Source of the DNA: Paractinoplanes ovalisporus
GTDB taxonomy: Bacteria > Actinomycetota > Actinomycetes > Mycobacteriales > Micromonosporaceae
Direction: 5' to 3'
Length of the DNA stretch: 64,000 nt
NCBI RefSeq assembly: GCF_016834655.1
Contig: NZ_JAENHP010000001.1
Coordinates: 1,240,001 to 1,304,000, forward strand
Under the pieces are notes generated by a model. It saw only the letters and a list, made by a program, of their open reading frames with translations. It searched no databases and was not told the origin of the DNA. The first letter of the stretch is position 1. Each line of letters starts with the position of its first letter. The position numbers and the translations under genes are program-made. Shown here one piece after another: positions 1 through 8,419 of the stretch.

Positions 1-111
1 CAGATCCTTAGGATTGTCCAGGTCACGAAGGAGACTCCCCCGCCCTGGACGACTGTCTGCGCCCCCGGCCGCGGCCCTGCGGTGCCTTCAGAGCCGAGTT
101 TGAACGTCGCT

Positions 112-640
112 GAGCCGCTGCGCGAGCAGCTTCGATCGGCGAGCCCTGATCTAACGCGGGCCACGGTACAAACCCTTCGCTGAGACGCTGATGTCAGCTG
201 AGGCCGGCGAGGTCTGCGGCGCCGAATACGGCGAACACGGCCACGAACGGGTCAAATCCCGTAACGGGCTACCGCGACTGGGGCACCCGCGCCGGCACCG
301 TCGAGTTGTCCGTCCCGACGCTATGACAGGGCTCGCCCTTCCCGGACAGGGTGTTGCAGCACCGTCGCCGCGCCGAGCAGGCCTGGTCTCGGCCATGGCC
401 ACGTCGTATCCGCTCGGGGTCTCGACCCGGCGCGTGGAAACGCTGGTGGAGCAACTGGGGATCAAGTCGTTGTCGAAAGTCAGGCCTCGGAGATGTCCAG
501 GTGCTTGGATGCCAAGGTCGAGACGTTCCGCAACTGGCCCTTGGACGCCGCGCAAGCGCGGCGTGGACAGCCGGCCATCCGTCCGCGAGGCATGCACCTT
601 GGGCCCGGCCACCGGCAGTTTCGTCGACGCCCTTCAGAGC
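112..640 (+). pseudogene. IS256-family (mutator-type) transposase relic
   Basis: Fragments of a mutator-type transposase N-terminal region can be read in order, but only by switching frames. LREQLRSASPDL is near 118-153, CGAEYGE near 217-237, GYRDWGTRAGTVELSVP near 264-315, LQHRRRAEQA near 351-380, ATSYPLGVSTRRVETLVEQL near 398-457, and CLDAKVETFRNWPLDA near 496-545. At least four frameshifts and in-frame stops interrupt it. The downstream DDE catalytic part is absent; a possible FVDAL match near 619-633 is the last recognisable piece. No terminal inverted repeats were found. This is a decayed insertion element, not a gene. The first 111 bases of the window show nothing recognisable. Confidence 0.75.
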
Positions 641-754
641 GTCGCCGCAAGCGAGAGATCTGCTGTCCACAATCGGCGGAGGTTGGCGCGTTCGATGGCT
701 GGTCGTGGTGTTGCCGTGATGACATTCTGAGTCCGTGGATGGGCTTGGAGACGA

Positions 755-1633
755 GTGGTGAGCGGGGACGGTGACGGCCCGGCCGTTGCGCGCATTCTGC
801 TGGGCTCTCAACTGCGCCGCCTTCGGGAAGAGCGCGGCGTGGCCCGGGCCGAAGCGGCCGAAGCGCTTGGCACTGCGGACTCGACCATCAGCCGGATGGA
901 GCTGGGCCGGGTCGCGTTGAAAGTGGCCAACGTGTCGGTTCTGCTCTCGCTCTATGGGGTGAACGACAGGCGGGAACGTGCGGCCTTTCTCGCCCGGGTG
1001 CGTGAGGCCAACACGCAGTGCTGGTGGCATCCGTACAGCGATGTCACGCCGAACTGGCTGCAGCGCTATCTGGGGTTGGAGGCGACCGCTTCCGTTATTC
1101 GTACGTACGAGGCTCAGTGGTTGCCTGGGTTGCTGCAGACCGAGGCGTACGCCGAAGCGATGATCCGGCTCGGCACCTACACCCAGCGCGATGATGATGT
1201 GGCCCGGCGGGTTCGTCTGCGGCTGGAACGTCAGCAGGTGCTCAGTCAGCCGGACCCGCCGACGCTCTGGGCGGTGATCGACGAGGCGGCTCTGCGGCGA
1301 CCGGTCGGCGGGCCGCGCGTGATGCGGGACCAGATCGAGGCTCTGGTGGCTCGGGAGAGCAAGAACCCGAAGGTGATGATCCAGGTGATGCCGCTGGCAG
1401 CGGGCGGGCACGCGGGAGCCGGCACCTCGTTCACCATCCTGCGGTTCCCGCAGAAGGAGATGCGCGACCTCGTCTATGTGGAGCAGCTGACCAGCGCGCT
1501 CTATCTGGACAAGCCGGCCGACGTCGACTGCTACTTCGACGTCATGAACCGGCTGTCGGAAGAGGCGGCGACTCCGCAACAGACCCCGGAGATTCTGGAC
1601 CGGATTCTGGCCGACCTCGAGCGGGCGGCGTGA
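755..1633 (+). CDS. XRE-type regulator with DUF5753 domain (Scr1-family antitoxin-like)
   Basis: A 292-residue protein. An N-terminal helix-turn-helix (about residues 10-70; GSQLRRLREERGVARAEAAEALG...TISRMELGR) is followed by a DUF5753-type ligand/partner domain (about 95-285, with YEAQWLPGLLQTEAYA and the VMIQVMPLAAGGHAG stretch). This is the standard architecture of the Scr1/antitoxin-like regulators that are abundant in filamentous actinomycetes. The GTG start at 755 precedes a second GTG; no strong ribosome-binding site is visible. The usual DUF397 partner is missing. Instead a SAM methyltransferase follows after 54 bases and is probably co-transcribed. DNA binding is expected from the family; the target is unknown. 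Confidence 0.9.
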   Translation: MVSGDGDGPAVARILLGSQLRRLREERGVARAEAAEALGTADSTISRMELGRVALKVANVSVLLSLYGVNDRRERAAFLARVREANTQCWWHPYSDVTPNWLQRYLGLEATASVIRTYEAQWLPGLLQTEAYAEAMIRLGTYTQRDDDVARRVRLRLERQQVLSQPDPPTLWAVIDEAALRRPVGGPRVMRDQIEALVARESKNPKVMIQVMPLAAGGHAGAGTSFTILRFPQKEMRDLVYVEQLTSALYLDKPADVDCYFDVMNRLSEEAATPQQTPEILDRILADLERAA

Positions 1634-1687
1634 CCGTCAGCGGTAGCCTCAGCAGCCGACCGTCCATTGCCGACTGAAGGAGTCCTC

Positions 1688-2500
1688 ATGACTGAGCTGT
1701 CCGGGGAAAAGGGCGCCGCCCCGAAGATTGATTCCTCGGTTCCGCAGACGGCGCGGGTCTGGAACTACTGGCTGGGCGGCAAGGACAACTACGCCGTCGA
1801 TCGTGCCCTCGGCGACCAGATCGCCCAGGAATACCCGATCATCGTGGAGATCGCCCGCGCTGACCGGGCCGTGCTCAACCGGGCGGTGCGGTGGCTGGCC
1901 AGTGAGGCCGGTGTGACGCAGTTCCTCGACATCGGCACGGGGCTGCCGACCACCAACAACACGCACGAGGTGGCCCAGCTGGCGGCCCCGGAATCACGGA
2001 TCGTCTATGTGGACTACGACCCGCTGGTGCTGGTGCACGCCCGGGCGTTGCTGTCCAGCGGTCCCCTCGGCGCCACCGACTATGTCGACGCCGACCTGCG
2101 CGACACCGAGACGATCCTTCGCGAGGCGGCCCGCACCCTCGATCTGAGCAAACCGGTGGCCCTGATGCTGTCCGGGATCCTGGCCCACATGCCCACCGCC
2201 CAGGAGGCCCAGGCGATCGTCCAGCGGACGATGGCGGGACTGGCCGCGGGCAGCTACCTGCTGGTCGTCGACGGGGCGAACACCAACCCGGTGCTCAACC
2301 AGGTCATGGAGATCTGGAACGCCACGGCCAATCCCCCGTACGCGATGCGCAGCCCGGAAGAGATCGCCAGTTACTTCGACGGTCTCGAATTCGTGGAACC
2401 GGGCCTGGTCGACGTCACCGAGTGGCGTCCCGACGCCGGCGACCCGAAGCCGGAACGACGGCTGGACAACCTCGTCGGCCTGGCCCGCAAACGACCGTAG
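1688..2500 (+). CDS. SAM-dependent methyltransferase (DUF574/Methyltransf_19 type)
   Basis: A 270-residue protein that matches the actinobacterial SAM-methyltransferase family often paired with Scr1-type regulators. Family marks include the N-terminal TARVWNYWLGGKDNYAVDRALG, the SAM-binding FLDIGTGLPTTNNTHEVAQ, VYVDYDPLVLVHARALL, and a C-terminal PGLVDVTEWRPD stretch. The ATG at 1688 is chosen because AAGGAGT lies at 1677-1683 with good spacing; an upstream in-frame start at 1667 has no such site. The substrate is unknown for the family. The position directly behind the regulator suggests the two are one unit. Confidence 0.9.
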   Translation: MTELSGEKGAAPKIDSSVPQTARVWNYWLGGKDNYAVDRALGDQIAQEYPIIVEIARADRAVLNRAVRWLASEAGVTQFLDIGTGLPTTNNTHEVAQLAAPESRIVYVDYDPLVLVHARALLSSGPLGATDYVDADLRDTETILREAARTLDLSKPVALMLSGILAHMPTAQEAQAIVQRTMAGLAAGSYLLVVDGANTNPVLNQVMEIWNATANPPYAMRSPEEIASYFDGLEFVEPGLVDVTEWRPDAGDPKPERRLDNLVGLARKRP

Positions 2501-2504
2501 GGGT

Positions 2505-3278
2505 TCAGCCGCCGAAGGTGCGGTTGCCCATCGCCAGGACCATCCGCCGCGGGGTGAACCGGATGGTGTTGGCGACGACCGCGTTGACCAGGCCGTCGAT
2601 GCGGCTGGGGCGGTTGCGGCTGAGCGCCTGCATGGTGCTGGCGACCACCTGCCGCACGTTCCGGCGGCGGCCGAACGCGGCCTTCTCACCGGCGACCTCG
2701 AAGAACTGGGTCTCGGTGGCCCCGGGGCTGATGGCCAGGACGCGCACGCCGGACTGCTTCACCTCGGCGTGCAGGGCCTCGGTGAAGGACAGGACGAAGG
2801 CTTTGGTGGCCGCGTAGACGGCCAGGTGCGGTACGGGCTGGTATGCCGCCGTGCTGGCCACGTTGACCACGGCGCCCCGGCGGCGGGACACCATGCCGGG
2901 CAGGAAACGCCGGGTCAGGTCGACCAGCGCCACACAGTTGAGCTGGACCATGGCGGTCAGCCGGGTCGGGTCGGCCTCGACCAGGTCGCCGTGCAGCCCG
3001 AAGCCGGCGTTGTTGACCAGCACGTCGATGGTGAGACCGCGTTCCGCGATCTGGGCCGCAAGCCGTTCGACGGCGCCGGGGACGCCCAGGTCGGCGGGAA
3101 TCACCTCCACCTTGCGCCCGTACTGCGAGCGGATCTCGTCGGCGAGGCGCTGCATGGGCTCCTCGCCGCGGGCCACGAGCACGAGGTCGGCGCCTCGAGC
3201 GGCAAATTCTTTCCCGTACGCGACGCCGATGCCGCTGGACGCGCCCGTGATCAGGGCAGTTTGACCGGTGAACCGCAT
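2505..3278 (-). CDS. SDR family NAD(P)-dependent oxidoreductase
   Basis: A classical short-chain dehydrogenase of 257 residues. The cofactor motif TGASSGIG is at residues 11-18, NNAG at 89-92, and the catalytic Ser142, Tyr155 and Lys159 are in NVASTAAYQ...YAATK. The ATG at 3278 has GAGGAGAT just upstream. It lies 23 bases downstream of the TetR gene on the same strand, so both are probably transcribed together from the operator-bearing promoter near 3950. The C-terminal part (IDGLVNAVVANTIRFTPRRMVLAMGNR) resembles SDRs with a lipid/short-chain dehydrogenase tail. The substrate cannot be inferred. Confidence 0.92.
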   Translation of the reverse strand: MRFTGQTALITGASSGIGVAYGKEFAARGADLVLVARGEEPMQRLADEIRSQYGRKVEVIPADLGVPGAVERLAAQIAERGLTIDVLVNNAGFGLHGDLVEADPTRLTAMVQLNCVALVDLTRRFLPGMVSRRRGAVVNVASTAAYQPVPHLAVYAATKAFVLSFTEALHAEVKQSGVRVLAISPGATETQFFEVAGEKAAFGRRRNVRQVVASTMQALSRNRPSRIDGLVNAVVANTIRFTPRRMVLAMGNRTFGG

Positions 3279-3301
3279 GGTGATCTCCTCGAGAAACGTG
3301 G

Positions 3302-3937
3302 TCAGCGGGGCAGGAACAACGCCAGTTCGACCAGGGACTGGCAGGTGCGGATGCGGGCGGCGAAGGCGGGACCGCCCCGCGCGCCGGGTTCGAGAACGTC
3401 GGTCAGGTCTTTGATGCCGTCGAACGAGCCGACGAGCACCGCGGCGAGCTGGTCGGGGTCGAGGCCGGTGCGCAGGTCACCGTCGGCCTGGCCGCGGCGG
3501 ATGATGTCGGCGATCAGGGCGACCCACTCGGCCGGCGTCTTGGCGACCTCGGAGGCCAGCGCGGGGTCGGCCGCCAGCTCGCGGGTCAGTCGGGTGATGC
3601 TCCAGGCCGCCGGTTCGCGCTCGTGCAGGTCGAGCATGGCCGGCACCAGCGCGCGCAACTGTTCGGCGGCGGTCGGCTCAGCCAGGACGCGTTGCCCGAC
3701 CTGGCTGAGCCACCGCCCCTTCTGCTCGCGCAGCACGGCCAGCGCGAGGTCGGCCTTGCTCGGGAAGTAGAAGTAGAACGCGCCCTTGGTCAGCCCGGAC
3801 GCGGCGATCAGATCGCTCTGGGTCGCGGCCGCATAGCCGCGTTCGGCGAAGATGCGGCCGGCCGTGCGCAGCAGGTGCGCCCGTGTCGCCTCGCCCTTGG
3901 CCGTGGCCGGTGCCCGTTCGCTTCTGCTCTCCGCCAT
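3302..3937 (-). CDS. TetR-family transcriptional repressor
   Basis: A 211-residue regulator. The TetR DNA-binding domain spans about residues 12-60 (LLRTAGRIFAERGYAAATQSDLIAASGLTKGAFYFYFPSKADL), and the ligand-binding half is all helical. The ATG at 3937 gives a normal family start; longer in-frame extensions read into the operator and are rejected. The upstream region carries a 40-base inverted repeat (3950-3989) that is the probable autoregulatory operator. The SDR gene follows after 23 bases and is the likely co-regulated target. The inducer is unknown. Confidence 0.92.
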   Translation of the reverse strand: MAESRSERAPATAKGEATRAHLLRTAGRIFAERGYAAATQSDLIAASGLTKGAFYFYFPSKADLALAVLREQKGRWLSQVGQRVLAEPTAAEQLRALVPAMLDLHEREPAAWSITRLTRELAADPALASEVAKTPAEWVALIADIIRRGQADGDLRTGLDPDQLAAVLVGSFDGIKDLTDVLEPGARGGPAFAARIRTCQSLVELALFLPR

Positions 3938-3949
3938 GAACCGAGCATA

Positions 3950-3989
3950 AAACCAACCGGCCGGTATGTACATACCGCGCGGTCGGTTT
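3950..3989. promoter_or_regulatory. TetR operator, long inverted repeat
   Basis: A dyad centred between 3969 and 3970, with 17 of 20 positions complementary. The core GGTATGTACATACC is perfect and the flanks AACCAACCGG / GCGCGGTCGGTT pair with three mismatches. It starts 13 bases upstream of the TetR start at 3937. The position and symmetry fit an autorepressor site of the TetR family. Confidence 0.8.
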
Positions 3990-4007
3990 TTCGTACGGAC
4001 CGAGATG

Positions 4008-4235
4008 AGCCGCCGGAGACGACCGCACCCGGCGCGCCCGCGAGGGCCACGGCGAGCTGGTGGACACGACCGCACCCGGCGCGCGGGCGGGGCCCGGGCG
4101 AGCCGCTGGGGACGATCGCACCCGGCACGCTTGCGGGGCCAGGACGAGCCGCTGGAGACGTACGAGGGACCGAGGCCAGCCGCCCGGAGATGCCGAAGAG
4201 CCGAGGTCAGCCTCGGGAGATGAGCAAGGGCAGGG
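4008..4235. repeat. 46-bp tandem repeat array (about 3.4 copies plus degenerate remainder)
   Basis: Units begin at 4008, 4055, 4101 and 4147 (period 46-47) with a shared core like AGCCGCTGGAGACGAC and CGCACCCGGC. From 4160 to 4235 the pattern decays into looser AGCCGCCGGAGAT-like pieces. On the minus strand the unit resembles the 3' tail of the small gene 4236-4415 (its GATCGTCTCGGGCGGC matches the unit's GGTCGTCTCCGGCGGC). It is probably non-coding. Nothing else was seen between the TetR operator and the small gene. Confidence 0.8.
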
Positions 4236-4415
4236 TCAGCCGCCGGCCGGGCCGCCCGAGACGATCTCCCCCAGCGTGCCCACGAGCAGACCGACGATCG
4301 CGCTGGCCAGGATCTCGATCAGGAGGCGGACCGTACGACGCCACGGCCTCGGCGGCGGCGTGGGCCGACCCGGAGCGTCGGAGTGCACGGTCACGGCCGG
4401 CTGCCGGGGATCCAT
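4236..4415 (-). CDS. Small single-span membrane protein, unknown function
   Basis: A 59-residue reading frame: a proline-rich cytoplasmic-looking start (about 1-25), then RRTVRLLIEILASAIVGLLVG, a good transmembrane helix, and a short Gly-rich tail. The ATG at 4415 is the best start by protein logic, but no strong ribosome-binding site is visible; a GTG three codons upstream is an alternative. Further upstream reading is possible but looks non-coding. Support for a real gene comes from the helix and from repeat units downstream that look like copies of its tail. No family is recognised. Confidence 0.45.
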   Translation of the reverse strand: MDPRQPAVTVHSDAPGRPTPPPRPWRRTVRLLIEILASAIVGLLVGTLGEIVSGGPAGG

Positions 4416-4669
4416 GCCTGACACTGTGAGCGCGTGGCCCCGGAACAGGGAAGGCGTGCCGGACGATCGGCGGCGGAGAAGGGATGATCGGCGGAGCCGT
4501 TCCGCGTCGGGCCGGGCCAGCCTCGGAGGAGCCAGCAGGCTCGGGTCAGTCCGGGAGGAGCCGTCAGTCATGAGCGGGCCCCGGAGGATCAATGGGGAGC
4601 CCGGCTCGGCCAAGGAGGACGCCGCCGCCGGATCGATGAGCCTGATCGGCGACTGCACGAAATCGATGT

Positions 4670-6535
4670 GTGACAATGTGCTGCACTATGCGCCGCGTCG
4701 GGGTGGCTCGAGACCCGACCCAGGGAAAGCCGGGGGCTTGGGTGAGCGGAATCGGGACGGCCGCGGCCGTTCGCGGGGAACAAGACGCCGATGGGACCAC
4801 CCAGAAGCCAAGAGGCACGCTGAAACGGCTGTGGGCCCGGCGCGAGTGGCTACTGGTCGTACTAGGTGGGCTCGCCCTCGCTGCCGCGCTGACCTGGCCC
4901 ACGCTGCGCGACCCACGGCACACCGTCCCGGGTGACATCGGCGACCCGGCCCTGTTCGCCTGGCAGATCGCCTGGGGCGGGCACGCGCTGCTGCACAACC
5001 CGCTGCACTTCTGGGACTCGAACACGTTCTATCCGGAGCCGCACTCGTTGGCCTTCACCGACACCGTGCTGGGCTACACGCCGCTCGGCATGGTCGGCTC
5101 GGGCATGGAAGCGGCGCTCCTGAGATACAACATCGTGTACGTCCTGCTGCACGCGCTCGCCTTCGTGGGGGCGTACGCGCTGACCCGGCAGTTGGGCGCC
5201 CATCCGCTCGGGGCGGCGGTGGCCGGCGTGGCCTGGGCGTTCGCGCCGTGGCGGCTCGCGCACGCCGGGCATCTGAACGTCATCTCGACCGGCGGCATCG
5301 CGCTCAGCCTGGCCATGCTCGCCCGCGGGCACGGCTGGTCGTTGCGCCGCGGCCACCGGCCGGAACGGCACAGCACGTGGTGGGTGCTGGGCGGCTGGCT
5401 GGTCGCGGCCTGGCAGATCACGCTCGGTCTGGCCATCGGGCTCGTCTTCGCGTATTTCATGATCGCTCTCTGCCTGGTGGTCGCGGCGTTCTACGGGTGG
5501 TCGTGGTGGCGGCGCGGGCGGCCACCGTTCGGGCGGCGGCTGGTGGTCGCCAACCTGATCGGCGGGGTGGTCTTCGCGGTCGCCACGGCGTACATGGGTC
5601 TCGCCTTCCAACGGGTCGTGGATCTCAACCCGCAGGCCGACCGGGCGCTGTCCTGGACCGAGATGTACTCGCCGGCGTGGCGGGGCCTGTTCATCGCGCC
5701 CGAGGGATCCTGGCTGTGGGGTGACCGGCACGCCACGGTCCGCGAACAGCTGTTCTGGGCGCCGGAGATGGCGCTGCTGCCCGGCGTGGTGCTGATCGCC
5801 TTCGCCGCGGCGGGCATCTTCATCTCGGTCTTCCGGGTGCGCCACCGCATCCTGCTGACCCTCGGGCTGGCGCTGGCCGTGCTGCTGACGCTCGGCGCGA
5901 CCCTCCCCTGGCACGGCGACCCGGGCTACCTGACCCTCTCGAAGCATCTGCCCGGCTGGGCGGCCCTGCGCACGTCGGGGCGGATCATGATCTGGACGAC
6001 GCTGGTGCTGGCCGTCCTGGCCGCCGGCGCCATCAGCTCCCTGGCGATCCGGGCCCGGGCCGTCGCGCCCTGGGGGCCCGGGGGTGTGGCGCGCGCGAAG
6101 TTCGTCGCGTTGCGGCTGGCCCTGACGATCCCGCTCGCGCTGGTGGTCGTCGAGGGGGTGAACCGGACCGAGCATCCGGAGATGCTGCGCTATCCGGCCG
6201 CGATGGGGGCCGCCCACGAGCCGATCCTGGTGCTGCCCAGCGGCGGCAGCCTCGAAATGCCCATCATGCTGTGGTCCACCAACGGATTCCCGCGCATTCC
6301 CAACGGCATCGTCACCTTCACCCCGACCAGCCAGGAACGGATCCGCACGAGCAGCGCGAGCTTCCCCGACCCGGCGAGCATTTCGTCGTTGCGGGCGGAG
6401 GGCATCAAGTCGGTCGTCGTCCTGCCGGAATGGCTCAGCGGAACCGCGTGGGAGGGCGTGCCCAACCGCCCGGTCGACGGCCTCGGCATCACCCGCGAGG
6501 ACATCAACGGCGCCATTCTCTACCGGCTCGATTGA
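4670..6535 (+). CDS. Large polytopic membrane protein, GT-C/YfhO-like
   Basis: About 600 residues with roughly eleven to twelve hydrophobic segments. A conserved early loop reads DIGDPALFAWQIAW...NPLHFWDSNTFYPEP, typical of actinobacterial integral-membrane proteins related to GT-C glycosyltransferases or YfhO-like proteins, and a non-membrane C-terminal part follows (about 510-621). The start is uncertain: GTG 4670, ATG 4688 or GTG 4742 are all possible, and the last has a G-rich site upstream and is favoured by topology. The 3' end overlaps the convergent oxygenase gene by 16 bases. A role in transferring lipid-linked sugars to the envelope is inference only. Confidence 0.8.
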   Translation: MTMCCTMRRVGVARDPTQGKPGAWVSGIGTAAAVRGEQDADGTTQKPRGTLKRLWARREWLLVVLGGLALAAALTWPTLRDPRHTVPGDIGDPALFAWQIAWGGHALLHNPLHFWDSNTFYPEPHSLAFTDTVLGYTPLGMVGSGMEAALLRYNIVYVLLHALAFVGAYALTRQLGAHPLGAAVAGVAWAFAPWRLAHAGHLNVISTGGIALSLAMLARGHGWSLRRGHRPERHSTWWVLGGWLVAAWQITLGLAIGLVFAYFMIALCLVVAAFYGWSWWRRGRPPFGRRLVVANLIGGVVFAVATAYMGLAFQRVVDLNPQADRALSWTEMYSPAWRGLFIAPEGSWLWGDRHATVREQLFWAPEMALLPGVVLIAFAAAGIFISVFRVRHRILLTLGLALAVLLTLGATLPWHGDPGYLTLSKHLPGWAALRTSGRIMIWTTLVLAVLAAGAISSLAIRARAVAPWGPGGVARAKFVALRLALTIPLALVVVEGVNRTEHPEMLRYPAAMGAAHEPILVLPSGGSLEMPIMLWSTNGFPRIPNGIVTFTPTSQERIRTSSASFPDPASISSLRAEGIKSVVVLPEWLSGTAWEGVPNRPVDGLGITREDINGAILYRLD

Positions 6536-7674
6536 CGATCAACGACCAGGTTCTCGTACGCGGTGAGGATCAGGCCGTGGAAATGGTGGACGCCGTGCTC
6601 GGAAAGGCCCGGGCCGTGTGAGTCGTAGACGATGCGGCCCTGATCGAAGGCGGGTGTGGACATGCCGCGCTGGACGCTTTCGACGATCGTGATGTCCTGC
6701 TGCTGCAGCACCTCGTCGATGTAGCGGACCGCCTCGCGTTCGGGCTCCTCCAGATGGGGCGTCTCGAAGAAGAAGTCCCAGGTCTCCAACGTACGGTCGA
6801 CACCGGCCGGCACGATCTGCAGGACCATGAAATTGCCGCGTCCGGGATAGCGCAGCAGACACGTATTCGGCCACAGCCACCACACGGCGTGCTGGGTGAC
6901 CGACGCGCCCGAGACGTGGTACGCGGAATTGTCGCCCTGGCCCGCCTCGGCGAAATGGCTGGACCAGATGCCGTGCGTGCGCACCTCGTACGTGTCCATG
7001 TCGACCAGGGCCACGAACTCGCGGTGGGCGATGTGGCAGTGGTAGCACTCCAGGAAATTGTCGACGACGTTCTTCCAGTTGGAGCGGATGTCGTAGGTCA
7101 GGCGCTTGGCGAAAGTCAGCTCGGCCACGTCGGGCGCCCAGCGGGCGATGTCGGCCGCCAGGTCGGGCGCCTGCGCGATCAGCGGCTCGGCGGCGGGATC
7201 GAGGTTGACGTAGACGAAGCCGCCGAACTCCTCGACCCGGACGCGGTCGAGACAGATGGCCGACTTGTCAAAATCGGGCATGGTCGCGGTGTGCCGGGCG
7301 TTGCGCAGTGAGCCGTCGAGGTCGTAGACCCAGGCGTGGTACGGGCAGACGATCGTCCCGGTGGTTCCGGCGCCGGTCAGCAGCTCGTGGGCGCGGTGCT
7401 TGCAGACGTTGTAGAACGCCCGCAACTCCCCCGCCCGGTCACGCACCACCGCGACCGGCATGCCCGCCACGGTCACCGCGACGTAGGCACCGGGGGCACG
7501 CAGTTTCTCGACATGGCAGACCCATTGCCACGTACGGGCGAGGACCGCCCTCAGGTCGGCGTCGAGCCACTTCGGATCGGTGTAGGCCGCCGCACGCAGG
7601 GACATCGACCGGGCCGGGTCGGGGTCGTAGCCGGAACCGATCTCCTTGACGTCCCGCACATTCACCGCCGTCAT
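6520..7674 (-). CDS. Rieske non-heme iron oxygenase, alpha subunit type
   Basis: A 384-residue oxygenase. The Rieske [2Fe-2S] ligands are Cys91, His93, Cys110 and His113 (CKH...CPYH). The mononuclear iron site follows in NFLECYHCHIAH with His212 and His217. Length and the CYHCxxxH motif resemble the choline/carnitine/glycine-betaine-type and related aromatic ring hydroxylases. No ferredoxin reductase or beta subunit gene is adjacent, so the electron donor is encoded elsewhere. The ATG at 7674 is chosen because the region upstream is the shared promoter with the divergent TetR; a TACCGT -10 element six bases upstream would make the transcript leaderless. Substrate unknown. Confidence 0.92.
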   Translation of the reverse strand: MTAVNVRDVKEIGSGYDPDPARSMSLRAAAYTDPKWLDADLRAVLARTWQWVCHVEKLRAPGAYVAVTVAGMPVAVVRDRAGELRAFYNVCKHRAHELLTGAGTTGTIVCPYHAWVYDLDGSLRNARHTATMPDFDKSAICLDRVRVEEFGGFVYVNLDPAAEPLIAQAPDLAADIARWAPDVAELTFAKRLTYDIRSNWKNVVDNFLECYHCHIAHREFVALVDMDTYEVRTHGIWSSHFAEAGQGDNSAYHVSGASVTQHAVWWLWPNTCLLRYPGRGNFMVLQIVPAGVDRTLETWDFFFETPHLEEPEREAVRYIDEVLQQQDITIVESVQRGMSTPAFDQGRIVYDSHGPGLSEHGVHHFHGLILTAYENLVVDRQSSR

Positions 7675-7690
7675 GACATGACGGTAGCGG

Positions 7691-7719
7691 TTGTCGCTGA
7701 CGAACATGTTCGTTACGAT
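7691..7719 (+). promoter_or_regulatory. TetR gene promoter with operator in the spacer
   Basis: TTGTCG (7691-7696) and TACGAT (7714-7719) are separated by 17 bases. The spacer contains the perfect palindrome ACGAACATGTTCGT (7700-7713). Transcription would start at about 7727, the GTG of the TetR gene, so a leaderless mRNA is likely. The same operator would sit over the upstream region of the divergent Rieske gene. Confidence 0.75.
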
Positions 7720-7726
7720 CGTGTTC

Positions 7727-8419
7727 GTGAGTCCTCGACGTGAACCTGTCGGCCGGCGTGACCGGCCCGCCAAAGCGCCGCTCAGCCGGGCCGGCGCCGT
7801 GGCCGTGGCGCTGCGGATCATGCAGGAGGAAGGGCTGGAGCGGGTGACGATGCGCCGGCTCGCGACCGAGCTCGACACCGGGCCAGCCTCGCTCTACGTC
7901 TACGTCGCGAACGTGGCCGAACTGCATGGCGCGATCTTCGACGAGCTGCTGGCCGGCCTTCCGCTGCCGGCGAGGGGCGACCGGTGGCGCGCGGATCTGG
8001 TCGCCTTACTCACCGCGTACACGGAAATGCTCTTCGCCCATCCGGGTCTCGCGCGCTCACTGGTGACGTTGCGGCCGTCGGGCCCGAACTATGTCCGGCT
8101 GATCGACACCCTGCTCGGGCTGCTGCACGAAGGCGGCGTGCCGGTCGCGCAGGCCGCCTGGGGTGTCGACCTGCTGCTGCAGCACGGCACCGCGACGGCG
8201 GCCGAGCAGGGCACCCGCGACGAGACCGCCGGGGCCGCGAGTGAGCAGTTCGCGCTGACCGAGGCCGTGCGCGAGGCGGCCGCCCATGACCATCCGAACA
8301 TCGCCCGGGCCCGCGAGGAGCTGTTCTCGGGCACCGGGCCGCAGCGCCTGGCCTGGATGTTCGACGCCCTGATCAGCGGCATCGCGTCCACCCCGATCAC
8401 TGGAGATGACCATGACTGA
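7727..8419 (+). CDS. TetR-family repressor (TetR_C type)
   Basis: A 230-residue regulator with N-terminal helix-turn-helix (LRIMQEEGLERVTMRRLATELDTGPASLYVYVANVAELHGAIFDELL) and a tetracycline-repressor-like C-terminal domain. The start GTG 7727 is seven bases after a good -10 element, with no ribosome-binding site, which fits leaderless translation; an upstream TTG at 7691 would lie inside the promoter. The gene overlaps the next, a TetX-like monooxygenase, by eight bases, so the two are translationally coupled. It faces a Rieske oxygenase across the operator and probably controls both directions. Confidence 0.9.
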   Translation: MSPRREPVGRRDRPAKAPLSRAGAVAVALRIMQEEGLERVTMRRLATELDTGPASLYVYVANVAELHGAIFDELLAGLPLPARGDRWRADLVALLTAYTEMLFAHPGLARSLVTLRPSGPNYVRLIDTLLGLLHEGGVPVAQAAWGVDLLLQHGTATAAEQGTRDETAGAASEQFALTEAVREAAAHDHPNIARAREELFSGTGPQRLAWMFDALISGIASTPITGDDHD

